Assembly: GCA_047620505.1 (NCBI GenBank)
Contig: JBLHKS010000043.1
Coordinates: forward strand, 1 to 42,421
DNA: 42,421 nt
Source: JBLHKS01 sp047620505
GTDB lineage: Bacteria; Verrucomicrobiota; Verrucomicrobiia; Verrucomicrobiales; DEV007
Reading direction: 5' to 3'
Each line of letters begins with the position of its first letter. Position 1 is the first letter of the stretch. A program made the translations under genes and the position numbers. A model generated the notes under the pieces. That model saw only the letters and a program-made list of their open reading frames with translations, made no database searches and was not told the DNA's origin. Positions 24,636 through 33,511 of the stretch are shown in pieces.

Positions 24636-24869
24636 TTAGTCCTTCCAAACTTTAACGTAAGCGATTGAAAGCGCTGTGGCTTGGACCACGAACCAGAGAA
24701 TTGCCCAGGCATAGAGTTTGGGCATTCCAAAGATGAAGAATTCCTCAGCAGCTGCTGACTCCGCTGGGTTGATCAAATGAATTCCTGGACCCGCGCCAAT
24801 CAGCACGGCGATCAGGAAAAGGACGCCTGAGAATATCGCCCAGGGTTTTGTAGAAGGCTTGGCAGTCAT
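24636..24869 (-). CDS. DUF3311-type small membrane protein
   Basis: A 77-residue protein with two transmembrane helices (about 10-30 WAIFSGVLFLIAVLIGAGPG and about 53-72 AWAILWFVVQATALSIAYVK) joined by a short polar loop. Position and layout match DUF3311 proteins, which sit directly upstream of SSS symporters and may be accessory subunits. ATG 24869 is preferred to TTG at 24893. No good Shine-Dalgarno is visible. The loop contains a copy of the dispersed palindrome, encoding the Ser-Ala-Ala-Ala-Glu stretch. Confidence 0.78.
   Translation of the reverse strand: MTAKPSTKPWAIFSGVLFLIAVLIGAGPGIHLINPAESAAAEEFFIFGMPKLYAWAILWFVVQATALSIAYVKVWKD
24745..24758. repeat. Dispersed palindrome copy 13
   Basis: A 14-bp palindrome TCAGCAGCTGCTGA in the DUF3311 loop, phase Ala-Ala-Ala. 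Confidence 0.9.
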
Positions 24870-24912
24870 TGGGTTTCGGAGTTTCTGGCCCAAATTTGGA
24901 TCGAACGCCAGC

Positions 24913-25227
24913 CTAAACCCCTCGTTGTTTCAGGAGACGGGCGATCGATTCAGGATCCTGGCGGAGGTCAGCCACGGCGACCACAATCAACCGCCGACCA
25001 TTAATTGCATAGAACAACCCAAAATCGCGTCGCCGGCTGAACAGCAAACGCCTGACGCGACGAGTGTAGCGCTTCGCCATTTCGGGAAACAGCTTCAGTA
25101 GACCGATTTTCCCATCCAGCTCAGTCAAAATTTCCTCGCCCAAACCTTCTCTCCGTTCTTCCAACCTCTCGTAGACTTCCTGCAGATCGGACGTTGCTCC
25201 CTGCGTCCAGATCAACTCATCGATCAT
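24913..25227 (-). CDS. ParE/RelE-family toxin
   Basis: A 104-residue type II toxin-antitoxin toxin of the RelE/ParE superfamily. It has the family layout: an N-terminal strand-helix (LIWTQGATSDLQEVYERLEE), a central LFPEMAKRYTRRVRRLLFSR basic strand, and C-terminal FGLFYAINGRRLIVVAVADL with the R-Y/F-x-V hydrophobic core. ParE relatives poison gyrase and RelE relatives cut mRNA on the ribosome; sequence alone does not decide which. It overlaps the upstream antitoxin gene by 11 bases (25217-25227), typical of translationally coupled modules. Confidence 0.88.
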   Translation of the reverse strand: MIDELIWTQGATSDLQEVYERLEERREGLGEEILTELDGKIGLLKLFPEMAKRYTRRVRRLLFSRRRDFGLFYAINGRRLIVVAVADLRQDPESIARLLKQRGV

Positions 25228-25438
25228 CGGAATTCCGGAGCCGCTGTTTCACATCATCCCAGGATAGCCCTGATTCTGGTTTCGCGAGATACTCGTCGAG
25301 CCGATCCTCGAGGACTTTGCTGATTTCAGCGTCCGGCTCACTGCTTTCGTCATTCATCGCTTGATGCCAAAGCTCTCCGGCAAGGACGAATTTTTCGTTC
25401 TTTGGCAGCTTCTCCAACTCCGGAAAGGAACCGATCAT
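25217..25438 (-). CDS. Antitoxin, addiction-module component (TIGR02574-like)
   Basis: A 73-residue antitoxin from ATG 25438 (an ATG at 25456 would add six residues). It has the expected pattern: an LPKNEKFVLAGELWHQ helix followed by EISKVLEDRLDEYLAKPESG and SWDDVKQRLR, closely matching the 'putative addiction module component' family that pairs with ParE-like toxins. It should neutralise the downstream toxin and may autoregulate the divergent promoter region it shares with the AddB-like gene (25439-25534). Confidence 0.85.
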   Translation of the reverse strand: MIGSFPELEKLPKNEKFVLAGELWHQAMNDESSEPDAEISKVLEDRLDEYLAKPESGLSWDDVKQRLRNSDDR

Positions 25439-25534
25439 CGCGAACGATATCCGCATCTAAGGAAGGCGCAACTCACAGAGGACATTCTTCATTGCGAACC
25501 GAAGCGAAGTCGACATTCTAACAGATTCCCAAAA

Positions 25535-28500
25535 ATGCCTTCGTTCACGCGCCATTTTCTCGGTTGGGATCGCCCGTTGGCAGAACTTGTCGGCGAGCGA
25601 CTCATGGCGCGTGCGAGTGAGCGGTTGATCGATCTCAGCGAGTCGCTCGTGATCACGCCGACGCGTAACTCGGGTCGGCGGCTTCGGGAGATGCTCGCCA
25701 ACCTCGCCAACGAACGCGGGCGTGCTCTGATTCCGCCCCAGGTCGCGCCGCCGGAGTTTCTCCTCAGCCTGATTTCTGAGCCGGACAACGGAAAGACGGC
25801 AACGCCGGAAGAATCGCTCTTGGCCTGGTGTCAGGTTTTGAAGAAGATCGACATCAGGAAGTTCCAGGCCCTCTTCCCGGTCGAGCCGGTTTCACAGGAC
25901 TTCAGTTGGACAGCGGCGACCGCGAAGGGGATCACCGAGCTTCGAATGACGCTGGGCGAAAGCGGGCTGGAAATCGTCGATGTTGTGGAAAAGTTAGGCG
26001 ACGGCCTGGAGGAAGCGGACCGCTGGCTTGAGCTGACTCGGCTCGAATTGCGCTACCAGCAGCTGCTGGCGAAAAACGGGCTGGTCGATCTCCAATCTAC
26101 ACGCAAAGCGCGCGCGGGTTCGCCGGAATCTCCGTCGCCGGAAATCAAGAGAATCATCGTCGCTGGCACACCCGATCCTGTGTCGCTTGCGCTGCGAGTT
26201 CTGGACGCGTTAGGCGAATCGCTCGACTTGGAAATCTGGATCTTCGCTCCCGAAGGCTTAGCCGATACGTTCGATCGCTGGGGGCGTCCGTTGGTCGAAG
26301 TCTGGAGCCGGCGCAACGTCGAAATCCCGGATTTCGACAACATGGTTCGCGTCCTCCCCAACGCGATGGCCCAAGCAAACGCCGCAGCTGAGCGCGTGGC
26401 CGCCTGCCCTGATCCCTCAGCTGCGATTACGCTTGGCGTGCTCGATCCCGAAATCACGCCCGCGATCGAACGTCGCCTCGCCGCTGTCGGGACGCCCTCA
26501 TTTAACCCAGACGGTGAGCCGCTTCGATCAACCGGGCCAGCGCACTTTTTCCGCACGCTCCGCGACCTTTTCCGTGAGCGCAGCTACCGCGCGTTCATCG
26601 AACTGCTTCGCTGCCCGGACTACGCGGCTTATCTTTCGAGCACGATCATTTTCTGGGATACGGCTCAGGCTTTTCGTCAGTTCGATGCGCTCTACCAACG
26701 CCACTTGCCGAGTGATTTGGTCAGCCTCCGCCGCTTTCTTCAAAACGGACAAACCGAGGTAACCGTCGAGCAGTTCACCGCGCTCGACGACACCGAAAAA
26801 CTCCTCAAACAGCTTGAGAAAAAACCTCTCGCGCAGACCGCTCCCGAGATTTTCGAATCGATCTTCACCGCGCGTCGACCGCTTGCCGGAAGCGACGCGG
26901 AAAATCTGCTCCGAGCCGTTTCTGATCGTGTCAGGATGGTTCTCGACGCGGCCGCCGGGACGCTTGGAAAATCTCTTCGGCTGAGTTCCGCAGAGCAACT
27001 CGATCTGGCGATTCCGTTTCTCGATTCGGAGCGAATTTACAAAGAGCGCGAGATCGGAGCAGTCGAGCTGTCAGGCTGGCTGGAACTGCTCTGGGACGAC
27101 TCGCCGCATCTCGTGATTTGCGGCTTCAATGAGGGCTTCGTTCCGGAGTCGATCGTCGGCGATGCCTACTTGCCGGAGAGCTTGAGAAGGCAGCTCGATC
27201 CGCACGTTCCGTTCCAAACGAACGATCGCCGATTCGCACGCGATGCCTACCTTCTGGCCTCGATCGCAGCCTGGCGGCGGACTCGCGGGCGCACCGAAAT
27301 TTTCCTCGGCAAACGAAGCCAGAGTGGCGATCCGCTTCGGCCTTCCCGCCTGCTTTTCCGCTGTGACGATCAGCAGTTGCCGGCGCGCGCGCGCAAACTT
27401 TTCGCCGAAGCTCCGCCGACTGAACGCAACTTGGCCTGGACGCCTGGCTTCATGCTCAAGGCGAGTCCGCCGGAAAAAGAAATCGAGTCCATCGGCGTGA
27501 CCTCGTTCGCTGCTTATCTCGAATCGCCTCTCCATTTTTACCTGAGTCGAATCGAGCGGATGCGCTCTGTGGATGGAGAAAAACTGGAACTCGACGTGAT
27601 GGATTTCGGCAATTTCGTCCACGCGGTTCTTCATCGATTTGGAGCGGAGCCTGGAGTTCGCGATTCAACCGATGAAGCCGAAATTCGCGACTACCTTCAT
27701 TCTCAAGCCGAAAAACTCACCTACGCTCAGTTTGGCGAGAAGCCTCCGCTCCCGGTGCGGATTCAAATCCGAGCTGCTAAGCAGAGACTGTCGGCAGCTG
27801 CTCGAATTCAGGCTGCAGATCGGCTCGATGGATGGAAAATCGCGCGCACTGAATTTGAACTTGGTGACGGCGAGTTTTCGATCTCCGGAATCGCGATCAA
27901 AGGCAAGGTCGATCGCCTTGACCGAAACGAAGAGACCGGCCAGCTGCGAGTTCTCGACTACAAAACTTCCGACACTCGGCAGCTCCCGGGCCGTGCTCAC
28001 ATTTCGCGGGTAACGGCATCGACGAAGCGCGATTGGCTGCCCGAATACGCTGAATTTGAGCTCGGAGGCAAAGACCATCGCTGGCTTGATCTCCAGCTCC
28101 CGCTGTATCGAATGGGCTTAGGTGAAGAGGGGGCGATCTGCGGATATTTCAGTCTGCCCAAGAGCCTCAGCGATACTCGAATCGATATCTGGAGCGATCT
28201 CGATCCGGAGCACGACGCTGCTGCTCGGCGCTGCGCGGAAGGCGTGATCGCGGACGTCTCTGCGGGCAAATTCTGGCCCTGGCAAATCACCCGGAGGGAT
28301 GACGACTTCGGCTCGCTGCACCTGAGCATTCCGGATTTGACGATTGATCCTGAGTCGTTAAAAGGCGCTGCGCCGGAGTCAGCAGCTGCTGACCCGGATT
28401 TGATCGAAGAGTTCGCCTTTGGGATCGATTCGCGGCCTTGGCGGATTTCTCGAATTCTGCCGAATGTCGGCGATTGGATCGAACCTGGAGAGGAGCTGGT

Positions 28501-28633
28501 TGAGCTGGAAACCGAAGGCCAGATCTGCGTTTTACAGGCAACGAAAATGGGGATGGTCACCGAAGTTTGCGCTCGGCCGGGTGAGCTGGTTGGTGAGTCT
28601 GGAAAAGTCGTCGTGAGGTTGAAGGAATCTTGA
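25535..28633 (+). CDS. AddB-like PD-(D/E)XK nuclease with C-terminal lipoyl-like domain
   Basis: A 1032-residue AddB/RexB-type subunit of the recombination nuclease-helicase. The open frame starts at 25361, but that part overlaps the antitoxin gene; ATG 25535 is preferred. The N-terminal two thirds form the helicase-like region (ITPTRNSGRRLREMLANLAN and VICGFNEGFVPESIVGDAYL). The PD-(D/E)XK domain follows: MDFGNFVHAVLHRFG, GIAIKGKVDRLDRNEETGQL, VLDYKTSD and LQLPLYRMGL. The usual SPxxxCPxxFYL cysteine position is ESPLHFYLSRI, and no late CxxCxxxxxC is seen, so the Fe-S staple of classical AddB appears absent. The last 70 residues (about 963-1032) look like a biotinyl/lipoyl hammerhead domain, but the attachment Lys of ETDK is replaced (ETEGQ). 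The AddA-like gene starts one base after the stop. Confidence 0.85.
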   Translation: MPSFTRHFLGWDRPLAELVGERLMARASERLIDLSESLVITPTRNSGRRLREMLANLANERGRALIPPQVAPPEFLLSLISEPDNGKTATPEESLLAWCQVLKKIDIRKFQALFPVEPVSQDFSWTAATAKGITELRMTLGESGLEIVDVVEKLGDGLEEADRWLELTRLELRYQQLLAKNGLVDLQSTRKARAGSPESPSPEIKRIIVAGTPDPVSLALRVLDALGESLDLEIWIFAPEGLADTFDRWGRPLVEVWSRRNVEIPDFDNMVRVLPNAMAQANAAAERVAACPDPSAAITLGVLDPEITPAIERRLAAVGTPSFNPDGEPLRSTGPAHFFRTLRDLFRERSYRAFIELLRCPDYAAYLSSTIIFWDTAQAFRQFDALYQRHLPSDLVSLRRFLQNGQTEVTVEQFTALDDTEKLLKQLEKKPLAQTAPEIFESIFTARRPLAGSDAENLLRAVSDRVRMVLDAAAGTLGKSLRLSSAEQLDLAIPFLDSERIYKEREIGAVELSGWLELLWDDSPHLVICGFNEGFVPESIVGDAYLPESLRRQLDPHVPFQTNDRRFARDAYLLASIAAWRRTRGRTEIFLGKRSQSGDPLRPSRLLFRCDDQQLPARARKLFAEAPPTERNLAWTPGFMLKASPPEKEIESIGVTSFAAYLESPLHFYLSRIERMRSVDGEKLELDVMDFGNFVHAVLHRFGAEPGVRDSTDEAEIRDYLHSQAEKLTYAQFGEKPPLPVRIQIRAAKQRLSAAARIQAADRLDGWKIARTEFELGDGEFSISGIAIKGKVDRLDRNEETGQLRVLDYKTSDTRQLPGRAHISRVTASTKRDWLPEYAEFELGGKDHRWLDLQLPLYRMGLGEEGAICGYFSLPKSLSDTRIDIWSDLDPEHDAAARRCAEGVIADVSAGKFWPWQITRRDDDFGSLHLSIPDLTIDPESLKGAAPESAAADPDLIEEFAFGIDSRPWRISRILPNVGDWIEPGEELVELETEGQICVLQATKMGMVTEVCARPGELVGESGKVVVRLKES
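26056..26069. repeat. Dispersed palindrome copy 14
   Basis: A 14-bp palindrome in the AddB-like gene, phase Gln-Gln-Leu-Leu. Confidence 0.9.
28378..28393. repeat. Dispersed palindrome copy 15
   Basis: A 16-bp palindrome GTCAGCAGCTGCTGAC in the linker before the lipoyl-like domain of the AddB-like protein, phase Ala-Ala-Ala. Confidence 0.92.
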
Positions 28634-28634
28634 A

Positions 28635-31600
28635 ATGAGCGAAGAAGAATTTCAGGATGACCTCTTTTCGGCACCGCTTTCGAGCACGCCGTCCCAACCG
28701 GTTTCGGCAGCACCACCGAGGCCGGCCCAAGTCCGCGTGGCCGCGATACCCAATGAGATGATCCTTGCGTCGGCGGGCTCGGGAAAGACCTGGCGGCTGA
28801 CCAATCGGTTCATCAAACTTCTCACTCGTGGCTTCAGTCCTGAGCGCCTGATCGCCCTGACATTCACACGAAAAGCCGCTGCCGAGTTCCTCGACGAGAT
28901 CCTTCGGAAACTTTCCCACGCTGCGGAAAACGAAGACGTAGCACTCGGGCTTCAACGCGATTTGGGCGAACCTGAGTTTGATTCGAAGTTCGCTCGCAAG
29001 CTGCTCCGCGAAGTCGTCGACAAACTTCATGTGTTGATGTTAGGGACGCTCGATTCGTTTTTTCATCGCATCCTTCGCTGCTTTCCAACTGAGTTTGGCC
29101 TAACCGCCGGGTTTGACTTGTTGGAGGAACACGAGGCGCAAGTCGCGCGGCGCGATGTCTTCACGAAGCTGTTCGAAGAAGGCGGCGTGAGCGGCGATTT
29201 TGTCGAAGCTTTCCGGCTGGCTACGTTTGGTTCTGAAGAAAAGCAGCTGACCTCGAAACTCGACTGGTTCACCCGGCAGTATCACGGCCTCTACTTGGAA
29301 ATGCCGGAGGCGCTGCGTTGGGGCGGGGAGCGGCTCATCTGGCCAGACGGCTGTCCCTGGCTGCGCGGAATCGGCGATCTTGAGCTGGAATGTCGGAGTT
29401 TGGAAGGCGCGATCAAGATCATGAATCTGCCGACTCGCGTCGCGAAAATGTGGGACGATTTCATCGAATTCATGCGGCGGATGGCGATCGGCAAACGCTG
29501 GGGAAAACTCCGAAGCCTCCCTGACAAGTTGATCGAAAATTACGGTGTTCTACGGCGTGGCGGACCGGTTGTGATCAGCCAGTACGGAAAAGACTACGAG
29601 TTCGGGCCCGAGGTTTGTGCTCACTGTCGAAGGTTAATCGAATACCTGATGTTCTGTGAAGTTTTTCCTCACGTTCAACGAACTCGCGGCGTGTTTCAGG
29701 TTCTCGCAGCTTTCGAAAGTCGATACCATGATCAGGTTCGCCGAGCAGGCCGATTGGGCTTTGATGATGTCCAGCAGCTGCTGGCAGGTGGAAAAGCTGG
29801 GGAACTTTCGCAGACCGGCGACGCGAATCGGCTTAACATCGATTATCGGTTAGACGGACAGTTCGATCACTGGCTTCTGGATGAGTTTCAGGACACGAGT
29901 TTGCCGCAATGGAAGGTGATCGAAAACCTGATCGATGAAGTCGTTCAGGATGATTCGGGCGAGCGGAGTTTCTTTTACGTCGGCGACGTGAAGCAGGCGA
30001 TTTTCGGCTGGCGCGGCGGCGATTCGCGGCTGTTTCACGACATTTTCGATCACTACGATGTTGGCTCCGAGCCGCGGATTCGCGAGACGAGGATGGAAGT
30101 CAGTTTCCGATCAGGGCCGGCGATTCTCGACGCGGTGAATCGGGTTTTTGGCAATCGATTCCTGTTCGATCGGATGTTTCCAGATCATTCGGATTTTGTC
30201 GCGCGTTGGTTCAAAAACTGGGGGGAGCACGAGCCGAACGATAAAAAACGGGGCGATTTTTTCCAGCTGCTGAACGTGCCGAAGGCGGAACGCGACGGAC
30301 CGACGGGCGAGGAAATGCGGTTTGAAGTCGTAACGCAATTGTTAGAGCAATTTCGGCCTCACGAGAAGAAAATGACCTGCGGAATTCTGGTGCGCCGCAA
30401 CACGACGGCGACGAAATTGGCTGATTATATTCGGTCAAAAACTCAGATCCCGGTCGTGATCGAAGGCGACACGTTGATTGGCTCGGATCATCCGGTTGCG
30501 GCGTCATTTCTCGCTCTGTTGCAACTCGCGGCTCATCCGGGCGATCGTTTGGCCTGGAAGCACCTGACGATGACTCCTGCGAAAGTTCGCAGCCGCGGCT
30601 GGCTCGTCGAAACGACGCTGGAGCGGATTCATGATCAGGGTTTCACGGCGGCTTTTGAGTTCTGGCTGGAGTTGCTGATCGAGGGCCGTTTTGAGCCGGA
30701 TGAATTCGCAAAACGACGGGTCGAACAGCTTCGTCAGGCGACTCGCGAGTTTGACGAAACCGGCTCGCGAAAAATTGACGAGTTTATGCGTTACGCCAAG
30801 GCGTTCACGGCCCGAGAAAGCCCGGCGAGCGGCGCGGTTCAGATCATGACGATCCACAAGTCGAAAGGGCTGGGTTTCGATGCGGTGATCGTGGCTGAGA
30901 TCGAAGGTTTGCGCGATGATCCGCTTACGGATCTGGGATTCCTTTCGTTAGTCGCGAATCGAAACGGCGAAGGCCGGCGACGCGAGATTGAGTGGGTTCT
31001 TTCGATGCCGCACCAGCAGGCAGGGAAGCTTGATCCGGTTCTTCGCCGCGCTCGCGCCAAGCTTGAGAACGAAGCGGCGTTTGAGGAGCTTTGCGTTCTC
31101 TACGTCGCCCTGACACGCGCAAAATTTGCCAACTTCGTAGTTTGCGGCGAGCCCAACGAAGCGGTTGCTTCAGCCCGTGCCCTGGTGACTGGCGCGCTGG
31201 CTTCACGAGTCGTAAAACCAGAATCCGAGGACGAAAACTCGACCGCGTCGGTCGTTTGCGAGATCGGCGATTCAGATTGGCATCTCGCGGATCAATTCCG
31301 AAGCGACCGCGAGGCGGTTGTTTTCCAACCAACTCCGCCGCCTGTTGAAGCTCGTCGCCGATTCACCGCGCTGCGTCGGCAACTCCCGTCCGAGCTTGCT
31401 GATCAGGCTTCTTCACCGAAAGGAGCCGCTCGTTTGCTGTTCACTCCAGCTTCCAGCGTCACCGCCGCTTACGGCACGCTGGTCCATGAGCTTTTTGAGG
31501 AAATTAACTGGCTTGATGATTTTGAACCAAATGAGTTGGAGGCTCGATTAAACGACTTGATCGACCTCGATGATCCTCAGCAGCTGCAGGCGCGGGATGA

Positions 31601-31949
31601 AGTTCTTCGAAGCCTTGCAATACCGGAAATCGAGCGTGTTTTCCGGAAATCTCACTTTGCAGGGCACCCGGAAGCTTGGCTTGAGCGGAGGTTCGAGCTG
31701 ATCAACGAAGGGGCGTGGATTTCCGGGACGTTTGACCGAGTTGTTGTGAATCACAGCGGTGCCTGGGTCTACGATTTTAAAACGAACCGGGTTAAGACGC
31801 CGGAAGAAATCCAGGCCGCCTGCGACGTCTACAAAATCCAACTTGCGACTTACCGAACGGCGCTGAGCCGGCTGCTCGGATTCGAGACGAGCAGGATCCA
31901 CAGTTATTTGATTTTCACGCGTCCTGGCAGGCTGCGTGAAGTGCGCTAA
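28635..31949 (+). CDS. addA: AddA-like UvrD-family helicase with C-terminal PD-(D/E)XK nuclease
   Basis: A 1104-residue superfamily 1 helicase-nuclease. Helicase motifs appear in order: Walker A ASAGSGKTWRL (about residues 45-55), Ia ALTFTRKAAAEF, II LDEFQDTSLPQW (about 414), III FYVGDVKQAIFGWRGGDSRL, IV/SFRS around 500, V VQIMTIHKSKGLGFDAVIVA, VI CVLYVALTRAK. The C-terminal nuclease carries YGTLVHELFEEINWLDDF, GTFDRVV and WVYDFKTNRV (about 1040), then IQLATYRTALSRLLG. Together with the preceding AddB-like protein it should unwind and resect double-strand breaks for RecA loading. Spacing from the upstream gene is one base, with AAGGA 9-13 bases before the start, indicating coupled expression. 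It could be called RecB/AddA-type; gene symbol assigned on architecture. Confidence 0.88.
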   Translation: MSEEEFQDDLFSAPLSSTPSQPVSAAPPRPAQVRVAAIPNEMILASAGSGKTWRLTNRFIKLLTRGFSPERLIALTFTRKAAAEFLDEILRKLSHAAENEDVALGLQRDLGEPEFDSKFARKLLREVVDKLHVLMLGTLDSFFHRILRCFPTEFGLTAGFDLLEEHEAQVARRDVFTKLFEEGGVSGDFVEAFRLATFGSEEKQLTSKLDWFTRQYHGLYLEMPEALRWGGERLIWPDGCPWLRGIGDLELECRSLEGAIKIMNLPTRVAKMWDDFIEFMRRMAIGKRWGKLRSLPDKLIENYGVLRRGGPVVISQYGKDYEFGPEVCAHCRRLIEYLMFCEVFPHVQRTRGVFQVLAAFESRYHDQVRRAGRLGFDDVQQLLAGGKAGELSQTGDANRLNIDYRLDGQFDHWLLDEFQDTSLPQWKVIENLIDEVVQDDSGERSFFYVGDVKQAIFGWRGGDSRLFHDIFDHYDVGSEPRIRETRMEVSFRSGPAILDAVNRVFGNRFLFDRMFPDHSDFVARWFKNWGEHEPNDKKRGDFFQLLNVPKAERDGPTGEEMRFEVVTQLLEQFRPHEKKMTCGILVRRNTTATKLADYIRSKTQIPVVIEGDTLIGSDHPVAASFLALLQLAAHPGDRLAWKHLTMTPAKVRSRGWLVETTLERIHDQGFTAAFEFWLELLIEGRFEPDEFAKRRVEQLRQATREFDETGSRKIDEFMRYAKAFTARESPASGAVQIMTIHKSKGLGFDAVIVAEIEGLRDDPLTDLGFLSLVANRNGEGRRREIEWVLSMPHQQAGKLDPVLRRARAKLENEAAFEELCVLYVALTRAKFANFVVCGEPNEAVASARALVTGALASRVVKPESEDENSTASVVCEIGDSDWHLADQFRSDREAVVFQPTPPPVEARRRFTALRRQLPSELADQASSPKGAARLLFTPASSVTAAYGTLVHELFEEINWLDDFEPNELEARLNDLIDLDDPQQLQARDEVLRSLAIPEIERVFRKSHFAGHPEAWLERRFELINEGAWISGTFDRVVVNHSGAWVYDFKTNRVKTPEEIQAACDVYKIQLATYRTALSRLLGFETSRIHSYLIFTRPGRLREVR
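29771..29784. repeat. Dispersed palindrome copy 16
   Basis: A 14-bp palindrome in the AddA-like gene just before motif II, phase Gln-Gln-Leu-Leu. Confidence 0.9.
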
Positions 31950-31959
31950 ACTGGTTTTC

Positions 31960-33453
31960 ATGATTCGTTGGTCTTTCTTCCTGTCTTTAATCCTGTGCGC
32001 GCGGCTTGCCGCCGATTATCAACCCGGTAACGAGCAGCCGCCGGAGCCCGCCCGCGAATTCCGCGCCGCCTGGGTGGCAAGCGTCTGGAACATCGATTGG
32101 CCGTCGTCGCCGAACGACAGCGCGGCGGCTCAACGCGATGAGCTGACGCGAATCCTCGACCAGGCGGCGGCGTTGAATCTCAACGCGATCGTCCTTCAAG
32201 TTCGAAGCGAGTGCGATGCGCTTTACGACTCGAAAATCGAGCCTTGGTCCTACTGGCTAACGGCGAAGCAGGGCCGTCCACCTGGCGACGGGATCGATCC
32301 GCTTCCGCGCGCAATTGAAGAGGCTCACGCGCGAGGGATCGAGGTTCACGCGTGGTTCAATCCGTTCCGAGCGCGTGCAAATTCAAAGCCAGCAGCTGCT
32401 GCGAATCACGTGACGAGGCAACATCCGGAATGGCTTCTGCCAGCGGGTGGCCAAGTGTGGTTGGACCCGGGTCTTCGCGAAGTTCAAGACCGGGCGATTG
32501 CGGTGATGGCGGACGTGGCGGCGCGCTACGACGTCGACGGAATTCACATCGATGATTATTTTTATCCCTACCCAAAGAGAGTGGGCTCGGAAATGCGGGC
32601 GACGTTTGATGATTCGAAAACCTTCCAGAAATACCGTAGTTCCGGCGGGAAGCTCGGCGTGAGCGATTGGCGTCGGAGCCAGATCGATGGATTTATCGAG
32701 CGTCTTTCGCGTGCGGTGCATCGAGCTAGACCTGCAGTGAAGTTTGGCGTTAGTCCGTTCGGAATTCACCGTCCGGGTCATCCAAAATCGATCGAAGCAG
32801 ATCTAGATGCCTACGAACATCTCGCTGCGGATTCTCGGAAGTGGCTTCAAGAAGGCTGGGTCGATTACCTTTCTCCTCAGCTTTATTGGCGGATCAACGA
32901 CACGCCGCACAGCTTCAGGACGTTGGTAAAATGGTGGGCTGACCAAAATACGAAGCAGAGACACTTTTGGCCGGGAATCGCTTCGAGCCGGATCGGACCG
33001 AGCGATCGCGGAGCAGGGGAGTCGATCGATCAGATCGAGCTGGCGAGGGAATTTGCGAGGACGCAAACTGGTTCGGGCCACATTCATTGGAGTTGGAGCG
33101 CGATCGGCGACAACAAAGACGGCTTACGTCAGAAGTTGGTCTCTGGTCCGTATTCGGAGCAGGCGCTGGTTCCTGAATCTCCCTGGCTGGCGAACGGTGG
33201 TTGGCGTAACGACGATGCTCCTCGGATTTCCACGACCTTCGGAAGCGGCAACGTGGTTGTGCGCTGGGAACGCAAGGCCGCCGCGAGGTGGTGGGTCGTG
33301 CAGATCAAAACAGGCGGAGTTTGGCGAATGGAACGGATTTTGGGCGGCAAGGCAACCGAGTGGCCGATTCCCGGGGCTCCTGACGTGATTTCGGTTCGGG
33401 CGGCAGACGCGTTTGGCCAGCTTTCGCCGGCTGGAGTGCTTCGAAAGCGTTAG
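31960..33453 (+). CDS. Secreted GHL10-type glycoside hydrolase-like protein
   Basis: A 497-residue protein with a signal peptide (MIRWSFFLSLILCARLAA). ATG 31960 lies 10 bases after the AddA stop; GTG 31936 would overlap that gene. The core belongs to the GHL10/DUF187 TIM-barrel family: FRAAWVASVWNIDWPS, LNAIVLQVRSECDALYDS, GIEVHAWFNPFRAR, VWLDPGLREVQDRAIAVMAD, VDGIHIDDYFYPYP, and VDYLSPQLYWRIND. The His/Asp cluster in IHIDDYFYP is the expected catalytic-site strand. Family members are thought to act on glycan or cell-wall-related polysaccharide outside the cytoplasm. The C-terminal ~70 residues (after WLANGGWRND) form a small fibronectin-like beta domain. Confidence 0.9.
   Translation: MIRWSFFLSLILCARLAADYQPGNEQPPEPAREFRAAWVASVWNIDWPSSPNDSAAAQRDELTRILDQAAALNLNAIVLQVRSECDALYDSKIEPWSYWLTAKQGRPPGDGIDPLPRAIEEAHARGIEVHAWFNPFRARANSKPAAAANHVTRQHPEWLLPAGGQVWLDPGLREVQDRAIAVMADVAARYDVDGIHIDDYFYPYPKRVGSEMRATFDDSKTFQKYRSSGGKLGVSDWRRSQIDGFIERLSRAVHRARPAVKFGVSPFGIHRPGHPKSIEADLDAYEHLAADSRKWLQEGWVDYLSPQLYWRINDTPHSFRTLVKWWADQNTKQRHFWPGIASSRIGPSDRGAGESIDQIELAREFARTQTGSGHIHWSWSAIGDNKDGLRQKLVSGPYSEQALVPESPWLANGGWRNDDAPRISTTFGSGNVVVRWERKAAARWWVVQIKTGGVWRMERILGGKATEWPIPGAPDVISVRAADAFGQLSPAGVLRKR
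32390..32401. repeat. Dispersed palindrome copy 17
   Basis: A 12-bp palindrome in a loop of the GHL10 barrel, phase Ala-Ala-Ala. Confidence 0.9.
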
Positions 33454-33511
33454 GCGGTCGAGAGCGATTTCCTCGCTTGCCAATGTCGGCGCAAGTCGGT
33501 TTAGTGAGCGC

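Noticed and set aside
28540..28560. Biotinylation site (ATKM resembling AMKM) in the AddB-like tail
   Set aside because: By alignment the ATKM lies on the strand matching APASG of lipoyl domains; the hairpin tip that normally carries Lys reads ETEGQ.
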